NCBI GenBank assembly: GCA_947179485.1 | Contig: OX359247.1 | Coordinates: forward strand, 28,062,801 to 28,126,800 | From: Allacma fusca | Taxonomy: Eukaryota; Arthropoda; Collembola; Symphypleona; Sminthuridae | Direction: 5' to 3' | DNA length: 64,000 bases | The notes under the pieces: model-generated | The model's input: only the letters and a program-made list of their open reading frames with translations | Databases searched by the model: none | Told to the model about the DNA's origin: nothing | Translations under genes and position numbers: made by a program | Part shown: positions 28,315 to 45,900 of the stretch, piece by piece | Layout of the letters: every line of letters starts with the position of its first letter | How positions within the stretch are numbered: the first letter of the stretch is position 1

Positions 28315-30152
28315 TATGTTGTAATTAACTCACTGATTTTTTTACCGAGTCCTCAGTTGCGTACGTAATTACTGTGTGATAGTGACCATACAATAACAAT
28401 CCGTCACATTCTCAAGTGAGCACATTGTTATTGTTAGGATAAGGGCATGGGCTTATTCAGCGAAACTAAACTGCTTGTAAGTAATATGGTGAGAGCTTTG
28501 AGGATAAAAGACTGATTAAGAACCTGATACAAAGAAATGCAGCATATCATTATTATTCTTGGCTTACTTGAACCGTTTATAACCTTCAGAGAATTATCAT
28601 TTTAAATGCCAAACGAGTACTATTTAAGTTTACTGCAGTCAAATATTACGCTCACACTTGACTTTTAGTCTGTATATGTAAACTATGTATGACATTACCC
28701 TGTGCTGCACTAGTCTTTGAAGTATAAAGCTCAATAAAGTCATAGTTCAAAACTCTTTAATTTCCTTGAACTTAAATCAAGATTGTTGTAAAAATGGGTA
28801 TGTTAATGATCTGCATGAGAATACATAATAACTGATAAGCGTGTTGTGTAAGTACATACCGTATAGTCTGTCTTTCTTATGAAACTCATGGACTTGCCAG
28901 CTTTCATTGCAGAATTGAATTCTTAAAGAATATTTTCCCTGTTTCACAAAAATATTGTCAAGTGATCAAAATGTTTACGATTTTATCGCAAGGTGCACAG
29001 CGTGGTTATGATCATGGGTAAGACTTAGTCTCACCAAAAAAAACAATTTTTTAAGACCCCCTTGTAATTTGTTTCCTTAGATTTTCTCTCCCGTGCAGCA
29101 AAGATTTCAACATTCCTTACCTCATGAGAACAATTTTATCTATTAATAACCTTGAAATGAGTTAGTAGCAACTGAAGTGACATGTATAAATTCATTATGT
29201 GAGGTCGAGAAAGTCATTCTGCAGGTGTCTGCAAAATTTTTATTGTTGAAGAAAATTCTCAGGCTTTGAACGTTTGTATTTTTAAACCATTATTCCCTAA
29301 ATGACAAAAATACATTGTAGCTGGTATGTGTGTAATACAATACTGAAGATGTTTTTTAACTTTCGCCAAGCAATTTTATGGCTGAAATTTGTTCAAAAAT
29401 TCTAACATTTTTCCTATTTATGAATCTGCACCAATCAAAAATGAGCATCAATTTGGTTTTTAAAAAAAGGTCCTTTGTTTTATTAGCCAAAAACAAAGAT
29501 GGTACTCGGAAATGGGACTGGCACAGGAAGAGATTTCCCTTCATATTTAAGTCTTTGTTCTAGACCCTCATTTGGTTCTCAGAAGTGAGGATGTTATTCA
29601 GACTATTTTATTCCAACGGAACTAATAAGTAGTAGCAAGTAAATTGAATAAACTGCGTTTGCATAAATATCCCATACGAACTTGTGCTCAGTGCTCACTC
29701 AGGCTCAGGTAAAACTAACCTTCCAAATGACCATGTAGCGAAGAGGATACACTAGGGTGCTTTTTGCGACATGGAGTTCTACACTCATATATCGCATAAT
29801 GCGTAAAATTAAGCTTTTTTCTTATTATTTTTTGTTTTTGAATGGAAGAAAAGAGGAAATTACTAATATATAGAGCTTAACACCGTGCTTGGGAATAGCC
29901 GCAAGCTTTTGGGAACAAACAATGACCTTTCATTTCTTCCCCTTGGCGAGCGGGATGATTACAAATGAAATTGTCTTTACCGAACCTTTTTACTTTAGGC
30001 TCGAATCCTGAGCAAAACCAAAGACATAAATTTTATTTAGACACTGATTGAAGCTCAAGCTTAAATGTTAGGTCTACGACTAAATGACACGTGAGTACAA
30101 GAAGCTTTTACGGTGTACTACTAATGCAAACCGTCGTGGAGTCTGTGTCGCA
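28315..30152. other. Intergenic, CE-D to CE-E
   Basis: Non-coding apart from the probable 3' UTR of CE-D. Overlapping open frames on both strands near 29356-29563 are low-complexity and unsupported. Confidence 0.5.
28733..28738 (+). terminator. Candidate polyadenylation signal of CE-D
   Basis: A canonical AATAAA 419 bp after the CE-D stop codon and the first such hexamer on this strand in the 3' flank. The position is plausible for a 3' UTR end, but there is no transcript evidence. Confidence 0.35.
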
Positions 30153-33363
<3,211 letters not shown>

Positions 33364-33667
33364 TAGTATACGCAAAAACACCTCAAGACTGTAAATGCTC
33401 AATATGTGTAATTTTACGACGGCTGTTGTTGTTGCTACCCATCCAACTTTCTGCTTATCATTAGTCTGCACGCACAACTTTGGTTACCAGTGATGATGTA
33501 TTGTTCCAATTTCTGTGATTCTTCTAGACAATCAAATAGGGTAATGTGCATATCAAGAATGCTCACACAAGTCAGGAGTCATTTTTAATAATAATTTTCT
33601 TACTTTTTAAGTATGTTCTTGTCTTTTATTTTTAATTGATTATGATTTTTCAACGCAACCTTGATTT

Positions 33668-33673
33668 AATAAA
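33668..33673 (+). terminator. Candidate polyadenylation signal of CE-E
   Basis: AATAAA 305 bp downstream of the CE-E stop. It is a plausible 3' end, with no transcript evidence. Confidence 0.35.
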
Positions 33674-33944
33674 AAATATCGAATTTTAAAAAAGTGCATT
33701 TTGAATTCAGCTTGCAATTAATTTAGTATTGGAGTAATTATGTGATAACAGTATATATATAAATGCATTCAATTACCACAACTACGTAATTCAATATTGC
33801 AGGTTGCAAGCACTCATTTAGTGATTATTTCTTTCAGCACTGGACTATAGTGAAAAAATTAATTTTAATTTGTCCTTCAGTAAACCTGTTATGAGGTGAG
33901 TTTTACCTTTCCAGTCATTCGCAGCTTCAAATCTCAAGGGAAGG

Positions 33945-33979
33945 TAGAATATCATTTACAAGTTGTAAATGATATTCTA
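33945..33979. repeat. Perfect 35-bp palindrome
   Basis: Two 17-bp arms (TAGAATATCATTTACAA and its exact reverse complement) flank a single central G. It lies about 270 bp after the CE-E polyadenylation-signal candidate. It could be a hairpin, a remnant of a small inverted-repeat element, or a dimeric binding site. No flanking duplication is obvious. Confidence 0.85.
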
Positions 33980-36900
33980 TATAAATTACAACTCGGTTAC
34001 CTACTGCAGATTATACTTATGATTACTAAGCATGCAGATTTATTTTTGAGGAACTCCCTTTCTGAAAACTTGTTATTTTCCTATTCGAAGGAATACGATA
34101 TAATCTCTTAATAGCCTTGTATAAATGTTTCGTATTAAATAATGTGTGAATGGACACTTTAGCAATAAATATTTGCTACAGTAAACTTTTAGTGCAAAAC
34201 TCAGTTGTACGGTTGTCAATTTTATGTTTTTGGCAGTTTATGTAAATTAAACGTCTATTTTAGGTTTGTGCATTCCAGCTGAACAGAAAATGTTCACAAA
34301 CCCACTCGGATGTAATAAACCGGTATTGTGGGCCATTCTGTTTAAATACTGTATCTGCTTAAAAACAACTTCAACTGCTTTTCAAAATTACTTGACCTTA
34401 GTAATGCCCTTGCATGTTAAAAACCCGTGTAACTGCAGGCTTGATTTTCCTGGAAAAAAAATTAATAGAATCAACAAAATAATCTGTTTATCTTGAAAAC
34501 ACTATTTTACTATTGAAATTAATATAAACAAAATAATTCTTGTTATTCAGGTTTTTTCTTCATCAATGGGTAATTTGGAAGGAAATTCATGCTGTGGAAT
34601 ACAAATTTCGGCGAATGAGTTTGACAGTCCTATACCCTAATCTTCACTTCTTCTGGTGTTGCAAGTTTCCTAGAATTAGCTTATTGGTCGGCAGTAGTAA
34701 TTATGAAATTTTGATGTTAAGGGACATGTTTCTTTAGGAGTGTTTTCCAAGAAATGCCAGTCTTGACAACTTTTGAATATACATATAAGCAATTACCGGA
34801 AGAAATCCCAGCACGAAATTTTAAATTCTTAAAATAATGACTAAATACCATTTGATCAATTGAATCGTCAAAATTTTAAAACGAAAGGGATTATAATGTA
34901 TAAAATTGACGTTTTTTTAACCTCAAAATAGTTATTAAAAAGAACAATTCACTCAGACAATGTTTGAAAAATTAAATCCTTTTTTGTTACTATTATTTAC
35001 GAAGACATGACTTAATTTTTTTCCCTTTGCACCCCAACGTATTTTCAAGACATTGGTGCAATTAACCCTGCTCGATTTCCGAAGAAGCCAAACAATTATA
35101 TTATGGTTAAAACAAAAATTTTAAATCCTTCATAGAACAATTTTTTTATGGCTGCTACAGATATTGCAGGAGAGCTTTTCCAATTCTGAAAGGTAAAGCC
35201 ATCGGGACACGATGGTTTACCCCAAAGATTACGATGGAGAACATGCACGAATATGTATTTTGCACGCTTGATCCCCTGGAATACAGAGTATACGGAAATT
35301 TACTAGGCGTTGTATTTGCCAAAAGCTTGCAGATTCCAAAGTTGGATACACGCTCATTAAAAATTGCCACATGCAAGAATTTTTACTTGTCTTCTGATCT
35401 GTAGGGCTCGTGGGGGATTTGTGGTTCTAGACAGAATATATGTAAAGGTCAAGGGGAATTTTAAAATATGCTAAAGATAGATACAATTCGAAGGGCTGTA
35501 GGCAGTATCGTAGTGAATCGTGTTTTGCTTACAATGCAACCTAATCGCAACCTTACAGGGTGGATAAGCTTTCAGGATTACCATTTACTGGAGGTCAAAT
35601 TGGGTTAAAAACTAAAAACTTGATGGTTACTCACAACCAGTATTTTTCAATTCCATAGCTGGTACACAAATTTCTTCAACAATGTAGTATCAAGAAAAAG
35701 GTAGGTATATAGGCATGTATGCACTTATTTACAAAATAGTCGTAAATAAATTGCTTTATTAGGTCATAAATGTTTAATCAAATTTACATAAAAATATGAT
35801 AAAATGCTTTGCATGGCGTTTAGAGTTTTTTCCAAAGAAATTCGAAAATAAAAATTGAATGTCAATTGTTTGTTTGTGTGAATTATGTTCACTTGTAATG
35901 TCCAATTTTAGTGCTCCTCTATTTAATTGTCATGTCTTTACCTTCTGGTATTCCCTCATACCTTCAATATTAATGGTGAGACAGGAAGCAGATTGGATTT
36001 CCTCCCGTCAGATTGAAATGAACTTCAAAATTATGTACAGTTCACCCAGTCGACAAATAAAAAAAAACGTAGATTAGTGGCCACGAGTCCGAGGATGAGA
36101 AATAAAGCAACTAAAATTACCTTCAACTACATGCAAGCTGAATGTCATCGCATCTGGAACATATAAAAACTACAATGATGAGCATGATTAAATTGAGGTA
36201 TAAGGTACTTACGTTTCTTACAGTATTTAATTATGATTATTTGAAGGTAATAACTGGGAAAAAATTTCAACAACATCAACAAGGCTTAAAAACCTAACTC
36301 CAATGACAAGAGATGGACTATAGACTGTTCATTAGTTCTGCTCCTCCCATATGTATGTATGAATATGGTCTATTAAAGTAATGACTAGGAAATAATAACA
36401 GACTTTTCAAAACATATCGTATTTCCCATGAGAAAGCTCATACAAATTTCGTTCACGAAGCTCTAAAGACATGTTCTAGTAGTAATAATCATTATTTAAT
36501 TTAACAGTAAAGCACTACTAGCATTCTCCGGGGCAAAGTTTAAACACAAAAATGCAACATGAAATGGAAGGTAATTAGGTACGTTATACAAGAAGACGTA
36601 GATTTGTAGCAAAAATATTGTGAAGTAATTGCCAAATATCCAGCATGCCAAGGAATTAACCTTGCATGCTAGTTTCAAAAGTACAAACTGAAATATTCGT
36701 TTCGTGATGTCGCAATATATTTTTTTATTAACTACATTACTCCATGTCATCAGGTTAAAGACATATGTATGTATGTATTTTTGCATAGCTTTTATTTTTT
36801 TGAAAATTTCCAGCATCTGTTGGATTGTGTAAGATTGCTAGTTCAAAATTCAAATGCAGCTTGCAGTTCAAGTAAACCTTACAAGACTTCAATCAAGGTA

Positions 36901-39900
36901 TTGTAATATTATTGGCTTGAGGAAGTTTGCAACAAAATGAATAACTACGCAGTCTATTCTAATCAATGCTTGCTACCATGTTCCTATTCAGTGACAATGA
37001 CAAACTAATGGATGAATAATCTCAATATCTCAGGTAGGAAAAACTTTCAAATTGTATCCTAATTACAACGAGGTGTTTATGATGAGATAAGTGTTACATG
37101 CTGTAGTACTAAATTTTCCAGGATGGTAGCTGAAAAAGAGTAATAGCTTCCACTATCAAGTAACAAATTTCCTACAAAGGACGTGGAAAGGTTGAAATCC
37201 TACTGTATTTTAATAATATGTTTTCCTACTCGATTTTTGCCCATTTTTCCTGTTTGGACAAGCGTTTTGGTATTTGCACCTGGCATTGATTTGTATAAGT
37301 CATTAGATGTGGGCGATTAATTGCATCATCATCATGGATCATCTCCACTGCAGAATAAATCATTTGCATGCAAATTAATGAAAAAGTTTCCGGCGTCATG
37401 TAAGATCTTGTAAAAAAATCCTACCAAGTGTTGCTCATCAGACGTGCTCCCAGATGGCTAGTATTTGAAAAAAGTATGCAGTGTAGCATCGTTATAAGTT
37501 CTCTCTCCGGTGTATTATGAGATGAGAGTATCTCATATATGTATACATACGAGCAATAATCCTAACACACTGTGTGAATTATTTCAATGGTATTTTTTTC
37601 CCATATAAGAATACATAATTACTTTAAAAGTTCAAATTGCGATACAAAAATTGAGCTGGCTCAGCCATTAATTTTCAGTATTACATCAACGAAAGAAAAT
37701 GTAAATGCTTGCACATGGGTCACACACTAATAACCATGGTTCATACACGTGTTCATAATTATTGTGTTTGAGCAGATGTATGGAAATGTACATACTTATA
37801 TGTAACATCACTCTTGGTAATCTTTGTTATTTCTTACTGTGTTCTTCCTCTAAAAGCAAAATTCTAATAATTCAAATGGCAAATGAAAAGGGCATTGTGA
37901 GAAATTACTCGTTTCAGTTAAGAATATTGAGTAGATATGTGAAATTTAGTTGGCAGAACAGAGCCACGCAAGACGTCCCTTGTAAATTAATTATAATTCA
38001 CATGTCAAAACACCTTAGATGTGATCGACGTCTGAAACAAATTCGAGAATCATCCACCATTCAAGATTTTCCTTTCAACTTATACTCATTTCAATAATAA
38101 GTTTGACGTTTATATGCACACTCCAAGTATGTAACCGTCTTTACGACTACACTTTAGTGTTAATAAAGTCTCAAAAGATACCTCACCTCACGACGTATGT
38201 AGGCATAGTAATCTTTATCCACAACTGTATAAATATTCTAATGAACTTGAAGTGTCAATATGGATATACCTCGGTGTCTAACTATCTTCCACATGTTTTG
38301 ATTCATCAGTGTGTAATCGCCCATCTAAAAGCCTTGGACAAATATTAACTGATTATGGATACATGGGCCATGGGCCCGGCCAGCATACCCTGTCCTGGGA
38401 TACTTAATTAGATAATGAGTAGCCTCGAGAATGTGGGATGGAATTTTGGTACGCATAGAAATTTCAAGAATACTGACAGAAAAATTAATTCATTTCTTAG
38501 CAAATGATCGTTGGCCTTTGAAAACAATTTTTTACTGTATTTTTTGTATCGGAACTTCCCTTTATCCATGGGATGATATGAACTTCCTCCGCTTGCACTA
38601 AATGCACCAAGCATGTGTGTGCTAAGGTAAAAAAAAATACGGAAATGATTGAACTGAAGAGTTGAAGGTCTTATTTGAGTACACGAGTTCTAACGAGGAT
38701 TACCGCAAGTGTTTAGTGTGCGAATATATATTCTCACATACACACTTGTACCTTAATTGAAAATTGAACAAGCACATACATAATTATATGTAAGGTAATG
38801 GCTTTGATACTAACTTCGTTGTTACAAAAGCTCTTGGCTTGATGTTGCAGTAGAATGAAGTCAGTTAAGTTTCTATTTCATGTGTGTACGTACATCAAAA
38901 ATTATTGTACATACAAAAACGTACGAAACCAATAAATATAGATTAGAGAGTACATTTTCCATTGCATACAATGAGCTACAAAGATTTTCTCTGTCAGATG
39001 ATGACAATCAAGCTTAGTTGATGTTACCAAGGAAAGGTTATTGGGCATACTAATTGTTGCAAGATTTTAAAGGCCATTGAGCTCTTGAAGAAAATCGTTG
39101 GTCATTTCCACTTCTATTCATGTAACAAAAAAAAACAATAACAAATGGAAAAAAATGTCAAACAAGAAGTATAAGTTTGCTTTGTTATCCCTAATTATGC
39201 AACTGAAAAAAACTGCCGTCAAGAAAATTCCATTGAGTAGACCAAAAAAAAATTTATCCTCACCTACTTCTGGCGGTGATCACCTTTACGAAACGTGGGA
39301 CGCAGAAGGATGAGATCTGTTCTAGGATTGCCTTCATATCCTTCCCTATAATCTTTTTTCCCTTAGTTTTTCTTACTAACGTGTGGTTATATCACTTGTA
39401 GTCAAACTATTCCAACCCTGCAGTACATGTGTTTTATTACTCCTTACTCCTTACGTTATGTAATCCACATAAAATTGAGTGCTTTTGTGCAATCCTTGCA
39501 AGAGCAAAATCGTTAAAATCTACTACAGCTCTGGGACAATCACAGGAACATATTGTCGAGCAACGACTTTATACAGCTAGAATAAAATTGGGTAGGTGAA
39601 TTGGTACATTGCAGTGCTCGCGGATGACAGTGTGCATAATTCCGACCTTATTTAGTTTTGTGCATTAAAAACATTAATTATATATTTTGTAAGGCTTTTT
39701 TCCTACAACCATCCTATGTATCTCACATTGCTTCCTGAAGCTTGCAATTGTAATATTAGCATGTAGCTGTAGCTATAGTAGTAGAATGAAAGCGAATGCT
39801 CTTGAGAATAACAAGTCTTTCGCTGAGGAAGCCTCACACCTTCACAAGTCCTTACAAAGCAAGGTACATACATACATAAGAACTATGTACTTTATAACAT

Positions 39901-42900
39901 CGCAACCTTACATGTGTACTTTTGAAGTAAAAATGAAGCGAAATTCGCCGGGTGTAAAAATGCTGTTATACTTTATATACATATGTATACTGTATCACTA
40001 TTTCCATACTAAACTTGACGAATATGGTATACGAATGAGTACCATATAAATACAGAATACGTAGCTAAATTATACTACAGTCAATTTTGGCAAGAGTATT
40101 ACAAATTATGTGCAGATAATTATGATGTGTGTACATATATACATGTGCGTGCACCCACATGTTTGGTTCCTAATGTACACGTTACTACCGTGGAAGTATT
40201 TTCATCACGTCCAAAGCCCAGGCATGTATATCGTGCTACCTTCCCGCAGGCAATGACATTTTGCTTCAGAGGAATCTCTTCTTAAAATTGGCTCTGTCGT
40301 ATTTCTAGAGTGTTGTGACTCACTTTTATCAAAGGGAGAGAACGGCACAAATTCATAAATGGTAATGTTTTTTATGCTCAACTACATACATATAATTACA
40401 TGGCTGTATTTATTTGTCCACTCAATAGATTCCCCCGGAAGAATACTTGTAATTGTAGAGATTAGTTGTACGGACACATTGGGTAATTACATACACAGGA
40501 AGGGAATCAATTCATATAGGAAATGAAACATGGAGTAGTAACTTTGGTGAGTTAGGGTTGTTCAATGTCCAAAAACAATGTGTGCATATCGGTAATCTAT
40601 GCACGTAAGAGCGGATTATTCCCACGTAACTTCATACTATACTCTGGAAGTTTACCTTGTCACTTGTGAACGCAAATGTATTCCTTGAGACTGTAGAGCT
40701 TAGAGTGTACCTCCAGACGAAAAAATATCTGTAATGTCAGTAGTATTATTTATATTGCGTTGTAGATTGGTTACTCCCCACTCCTTTAGCAGCCAGTAAA
40801 TATTATATTCAGAGGTATGATTATGTATAGGCTTTCAAGAAATTTCAAGAGCAAATGCATTTCAATATGAAGCCCCACGAAGATCACTGTAATTGCTTCA
40901 CATTGCACTTAACTCATGCTCTCAAATATGAGCATGTATTTATGCAGAGGTGCTGGTAATTACTGCACATAATTATTTATTGCAATGTTTTACAACCGAT
41001 TATGAGTGAGAGATGCTCTCCTATTTTCTCAATTCTGTTTCTTCCCCTATAAAATATGTTTAGAAAGTCTTAACGATTAAAAGTACAATCTTGAGTGTTG
41101 AAGAAGCTCGAGAAAGTTTATTTAAAGACAACATAAATGAATAATTTAAGTTGACTTTCATTTCCTTATACAGTGTTTATTAATAATAAAACCCAGGAGA
41201 GTTGTGAATAGCTAGTTCTTTCAAAGGCACTGACCAATCTTGGGTCTTTGCTCTTTAGCTTTAGTTTAAGTACTCTTTTCACTTTCTAAATCTCACCGGG
41301 TTGAGATCTTCACAATGGATTTAAGACTTGCCCTCAGGTAAATCACACAAGGGAAATTCATTATTGCGTACTTAATTCTGATCTTTTAGGCCGTAGGATG
41401 TTTGTAGACGTAACTTTTATTTAGCACGAAATATCATTAAGAATTTTCCTCTCACATGTGCCTATGCTGCTAGTTTTGAGCTATCTTTATAGTTAGTACT
41501 TTTATTTCCTGCATAAATACGCAGCTCTCCTGTGCATAAAAATCTTTACAAACACTTTTCCAATGGTTAGATTAGCACTCCAACGAGAGTGGTATAATTT
41601 TAACCGTATTTGCGTTTTGGTTCCTGATTCCTTGAATTAGATACAAAAACAAGCTTCGTAATTTGTGGGTAAATTGTTCGAAAACTTTCATTTTTCCCTA
41701 GTTGCTCTTTTATCTTCTCTCCATGTATACAAAATAATTGTAAAGGACTCATTCATGCACCACGAAGTTGTTCAAGTAGGATCAAGTAACAATCGAATAA
41801 TAATAACCACGATTATATTCCTGAAGTTAGTTTTAGGAAATGTTTTAGACAGGAATAGCATACCGTGCGGATTTTATCATCTTATTTAATATTCATTATT
41901 CTACGTCCACATTAGGGCAAATGCAGGCTCAATTGTAGTAGAAGCACGATATTGCACATGTGTTTTTGTTATGTAGGAAAATGACAAGCTAAAAAAGAGG
42001 GAACTATGGAAGAGGAAGGGTTTCATTCACATTTTTCTACTTTTGGAGACACATTTTTGAGTTCTGCTCTCTGCCCTCGAGTGTCCACAGTAATTGATTA
42101 GAGGAAATGCATAGGATATTTTTACTACGACACATTACATAAGCCCAGAAGCCGCATTTCAAATAAAGACACTCAACTCTTACGTCCCCTTCAGCTATAT
42201 CTACCTTCAACTGAAATGAAGTTTTTTCCCAAACAGCTCACCTCAAGTAACAAAGCGTAGGGTTTTCTCAATTATGCACTAATCACCTTTCTTTCAAATT
42301 TTCATCAATTTCGTGTGCACTTTGGATTTCGCAATTTTTCTGTGGAAACTATGTCTCATGTAATTGAAATGATTGAGTGCCACATTTGTAGTAAGCACGA
42401 ACGAACGGTATTTATTGTATTATTGACATTTACGTTACAACCAGTTGTACCCATTGACTGACACATTTGCTGTTGGTGATTCATCAAAACAAAACACCGT
42501 AACTCATCAGTTTAATGAACCATTTTCATTCATTGGTACACACATGTACCTATGTATGTATATGCATGTCTTGTCTAATCCCATTTATTCAGTTGGAATG
42601 AATCAGAGTTATAGGGAGAAAAATAGTAAAAAAAAAATCCTGAATCACCGATGCGTCGCGATCGTACATATTTCAAAGTACAGGAGAGATGACCTTAAAC
42701 TCGAATATAGTAATTGTGTCCCGTCAGCAGAAAACAAATTTGTAAGGCAAATGCTGATGAAGTTTCAGCCAAGAGTGACTATTTTGGATATATTAGTTAG
42801 AGGGTGTAATTATGTATATTTGAAAAATTGAGCTAATAACATTCAAGTACATGGGAATGTCTCAGTCAAAACAAAGTATGTATGTATGTAATTACACAGT

Positions 42901-45900
42901 ACAAGAGACCATAGCAAAGGGAACGCTGCCCCCAGTGTTATTACAAAGTTGGTTTGCATGGTCTTGAAAAAAGTAGCGCAAATTGTAAGTAACGGTGGCA
43001 GAAATGACATGCAAGATGCAAGTATAGGCACTTAAATCTAAGACATTTAGCAGTTAAATGCAGATTAAATCGTAGCGTAATGGTTTTGCGTGAATCGTCC
43101 TCTCACTCCGTCTCTGTATCTGTAATACTACCCTCATTTATCTACATTCCCTTTCTGTAATGATGTCAGTGATGCGGTGGTGATTGGGAGTGCGTCGGAA
43201 AAAACTGATTACGAAGACTATGGTCACTTATTCTGCTAATTGTGCCTTGTGCGTGGATGAGGGAATCCTGCTGTAAAGGCTGTGAGCTTGCCAACGTGTT
43301 AGTTTTACTACATGCATCTAAATATATGAATTTCTATGCTATACAACTACTATGGCCAAATACACTTAATTTTTTAGCACGTAACATTGGTTGCAGTGTA
43401 CATTTTTTGCAACAAAAACTTGGGCTGAGTAAAAGCACGAATTTTAGCCTGAAACTGATTGAGTTTTTTTTTGAGTTTCTGTCCCTTTGTTTTCATGCGG
43501 CATACAGAGACATAATTATGCCTGGTCGTGTCGTTGAGTGTAATTGCATTTTGAAGTTAGAAGTGTTCCAAAATTACAAACAGCATTCACTGTCAGTTTT
43601 CTTGGTCATAGGAGAGTAATGGTAATGGGTAATGATTTTTACGATGTGTAAGTTCGAATTTAGTTGTACTTTTCAAAAGTGAGTCTGGGAGTACTCTAGG
43701 CTGTAAAACCCACGGGAACGCATTTACAGTACCTACTTGGTGAGGTCTCGACACCGACATGGATGGTACCTGTTGACATTTGAAGTCCACCTTGTTTACG
43801 ACTGTGGTCCCTGACGCAGAACTGTGCTGATAAGACTTGATTTACCGTCACGTCAGTGTCTACATTCATAAGGTTTTATGTAAATCTTGAAAACTTTAAT
43901 GAGAAAATGGCAGTGCAGCATGAAAGCGTTTGGAGCTTAAATGAAAAAAAAAATCCCGTGGATTTCGCAAACTTATACTTTTCTTTTTGTCTACCTCATA
44001 CTCTCCTAATTAATAGTGGACTGCTGGCAATTACCCATATATGATACGGTAGCATACACATGTGCTATTTACTTGGGAGTACATACTTATTAATTTATAG
44101 TTTTGCAATTATTTGTTCCAACTGTTACAACACATCTCTCTTCGCACACATGACTGTCCTCTGAAGTAGAAATACTCTCAACGTTACTGTTTCTTATTGT
44201 CCCTTCTACAGGTTTATACCACCACGTAAACACACACCGTTGTGGATGTATGGGTAGATATCCTTAAAATTTTGGGACATAAAAGGGAACAATTGCAAAA
44301 TCTTTAAGTACCAAAATTGAATCCGTTTTAAAACAGATGTGCGTCTCACTACCCCAAAAATTTGCAAGTAATCACTTTCATGCTGGCTTGGAACATAAGT
44401 AAACGAAGCAAATCAAGTCAAGATGAATTGTCCCAAATTCCTTGACTGCGTGCAAAAGTTTAACACAATTATCGTGGTTCGTCTCATGTAGATAATTAAT
44501 TCTCGTCCCTCTGCAAGTAAAACATTATCTGTAAGCTATAAATTATGTATTCACCATCAAAGTTTCAAACAGCTGGGATTTTTAAAGCTACCAAGGTGGC
44601 ATTGGAAATTCAAGTGAATGAACTCACTCACTATACTGTTTACTAAATTTCATGTTGTGACTTGATACTTTGAGTTTGACAGTATTTTAGCCCGATAACC
44701 TGTGCAGTTGCTAGTTTAAATTTGTGACATATGACGTAAGAAAAATTTCAGCAACCAATTCATTTGGTAACTCAAAATTAAGAAATTTCGAGCACGCAGA
44801 CTTCAACAGGATGGGATTATATGTGAGAATTCTCTGCGGTTTACTTTTGAGTCTCTAATCATTGTCAGGAGTGCTAATGTATTTTAATATAGAATATAGA
44901 TATACACATAAGGGGCATCGTGAATTGAATCACAACTCATTAGTACAAAGATTCTCATGTTGAATGCATGACGTGACCATTATCATTGTTACTGAGTTAT
45001 AAAAGTCCGACCACCCTGGTACCACTGAACTCCGTTGTTTAACGAACGGTTCTCAAGGTCTCGTTATTTTTGATTACGCTGGTCCCACCGTTGTTTTGAC
45101 AGGATGTAGAAATTCTAAGGAGACTCATTGTTGGTACAGTCTCCACAACTATATCTGTGTACAGCCAGTCACTATTGCAGCTCAATTGTAGACTCTCATC
45201 AAAATTTTACTCGACGACATATGCTTACAAGAAATTTAATGAAGACACTTCTGTGTCGAATAATGCTGACGTGAAATTGACCCAACTGAGAGAGTCTACA
45301 ATGTATTTGAGTTATTCCAACAAAGATAATAATTTCGAATGTAAATAAAGATAACGGTGTTTTCTGAAACTATTAAAGACAAAATCCTTCTTGACTTGCC
45401 ATGAGAACTTTGGAAAATAGCACAGGAACGAAACTGTCTCGTTTAATTGTTAAAGAAGAAGTTCTTTTACATTTGTTTGTTCTCGCTGATTTGAATTCAA
45501 TGTTAACCGGAGATAAGCATGTACTCACATATGGGTGCGTTGATAATTACATGTCTAATTATTTATAATATTTATAGTAGTTGTTATAAAAGTTTGTCTT
45601 AAAGAAACCCATGGGCTTCATACATGAAGGATAGTTGGAAGTTCTCCAAAGAAAAACATTCTAACAATAAAACCTTTACCTTAAATTTTACAGTATAAGT
45701 TCAATAAATGGAAACTTTTTTCACATGAATTTTTACTTGTCTGACAATGAGATTCCTAAAGACAATAACCACAAAACCTCCACCCCCATTAGTGGTCTAT
45801 CGATCATGGAGCCTTGAGATTGGTTTTAATTCATTGTTAGCATAGCTTTTTGGGGCAGTAGGTATAATTTTATATTACTTGGCACAATAATTAATGTCCA

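Noticed and set aside
30084..30152. ATG at 30084 as the CE-E start
   Set aside because: It adds a 23-residue extension rich in Arg/Cys before the hydrophobic segment that no paralog has; kept only as an alternative.
37762..38097. 111-codon open frame in the 14.5-kb gap
   Set aside because: Same reasons; length within chance expectation for about 14 kb in six frames.
42445..42831. 128-codon open frame in the 14.5-kb gap
   Set aside because: No domain, signal peptide or splice context; composition is like translated AT-rich non-coding DNA.
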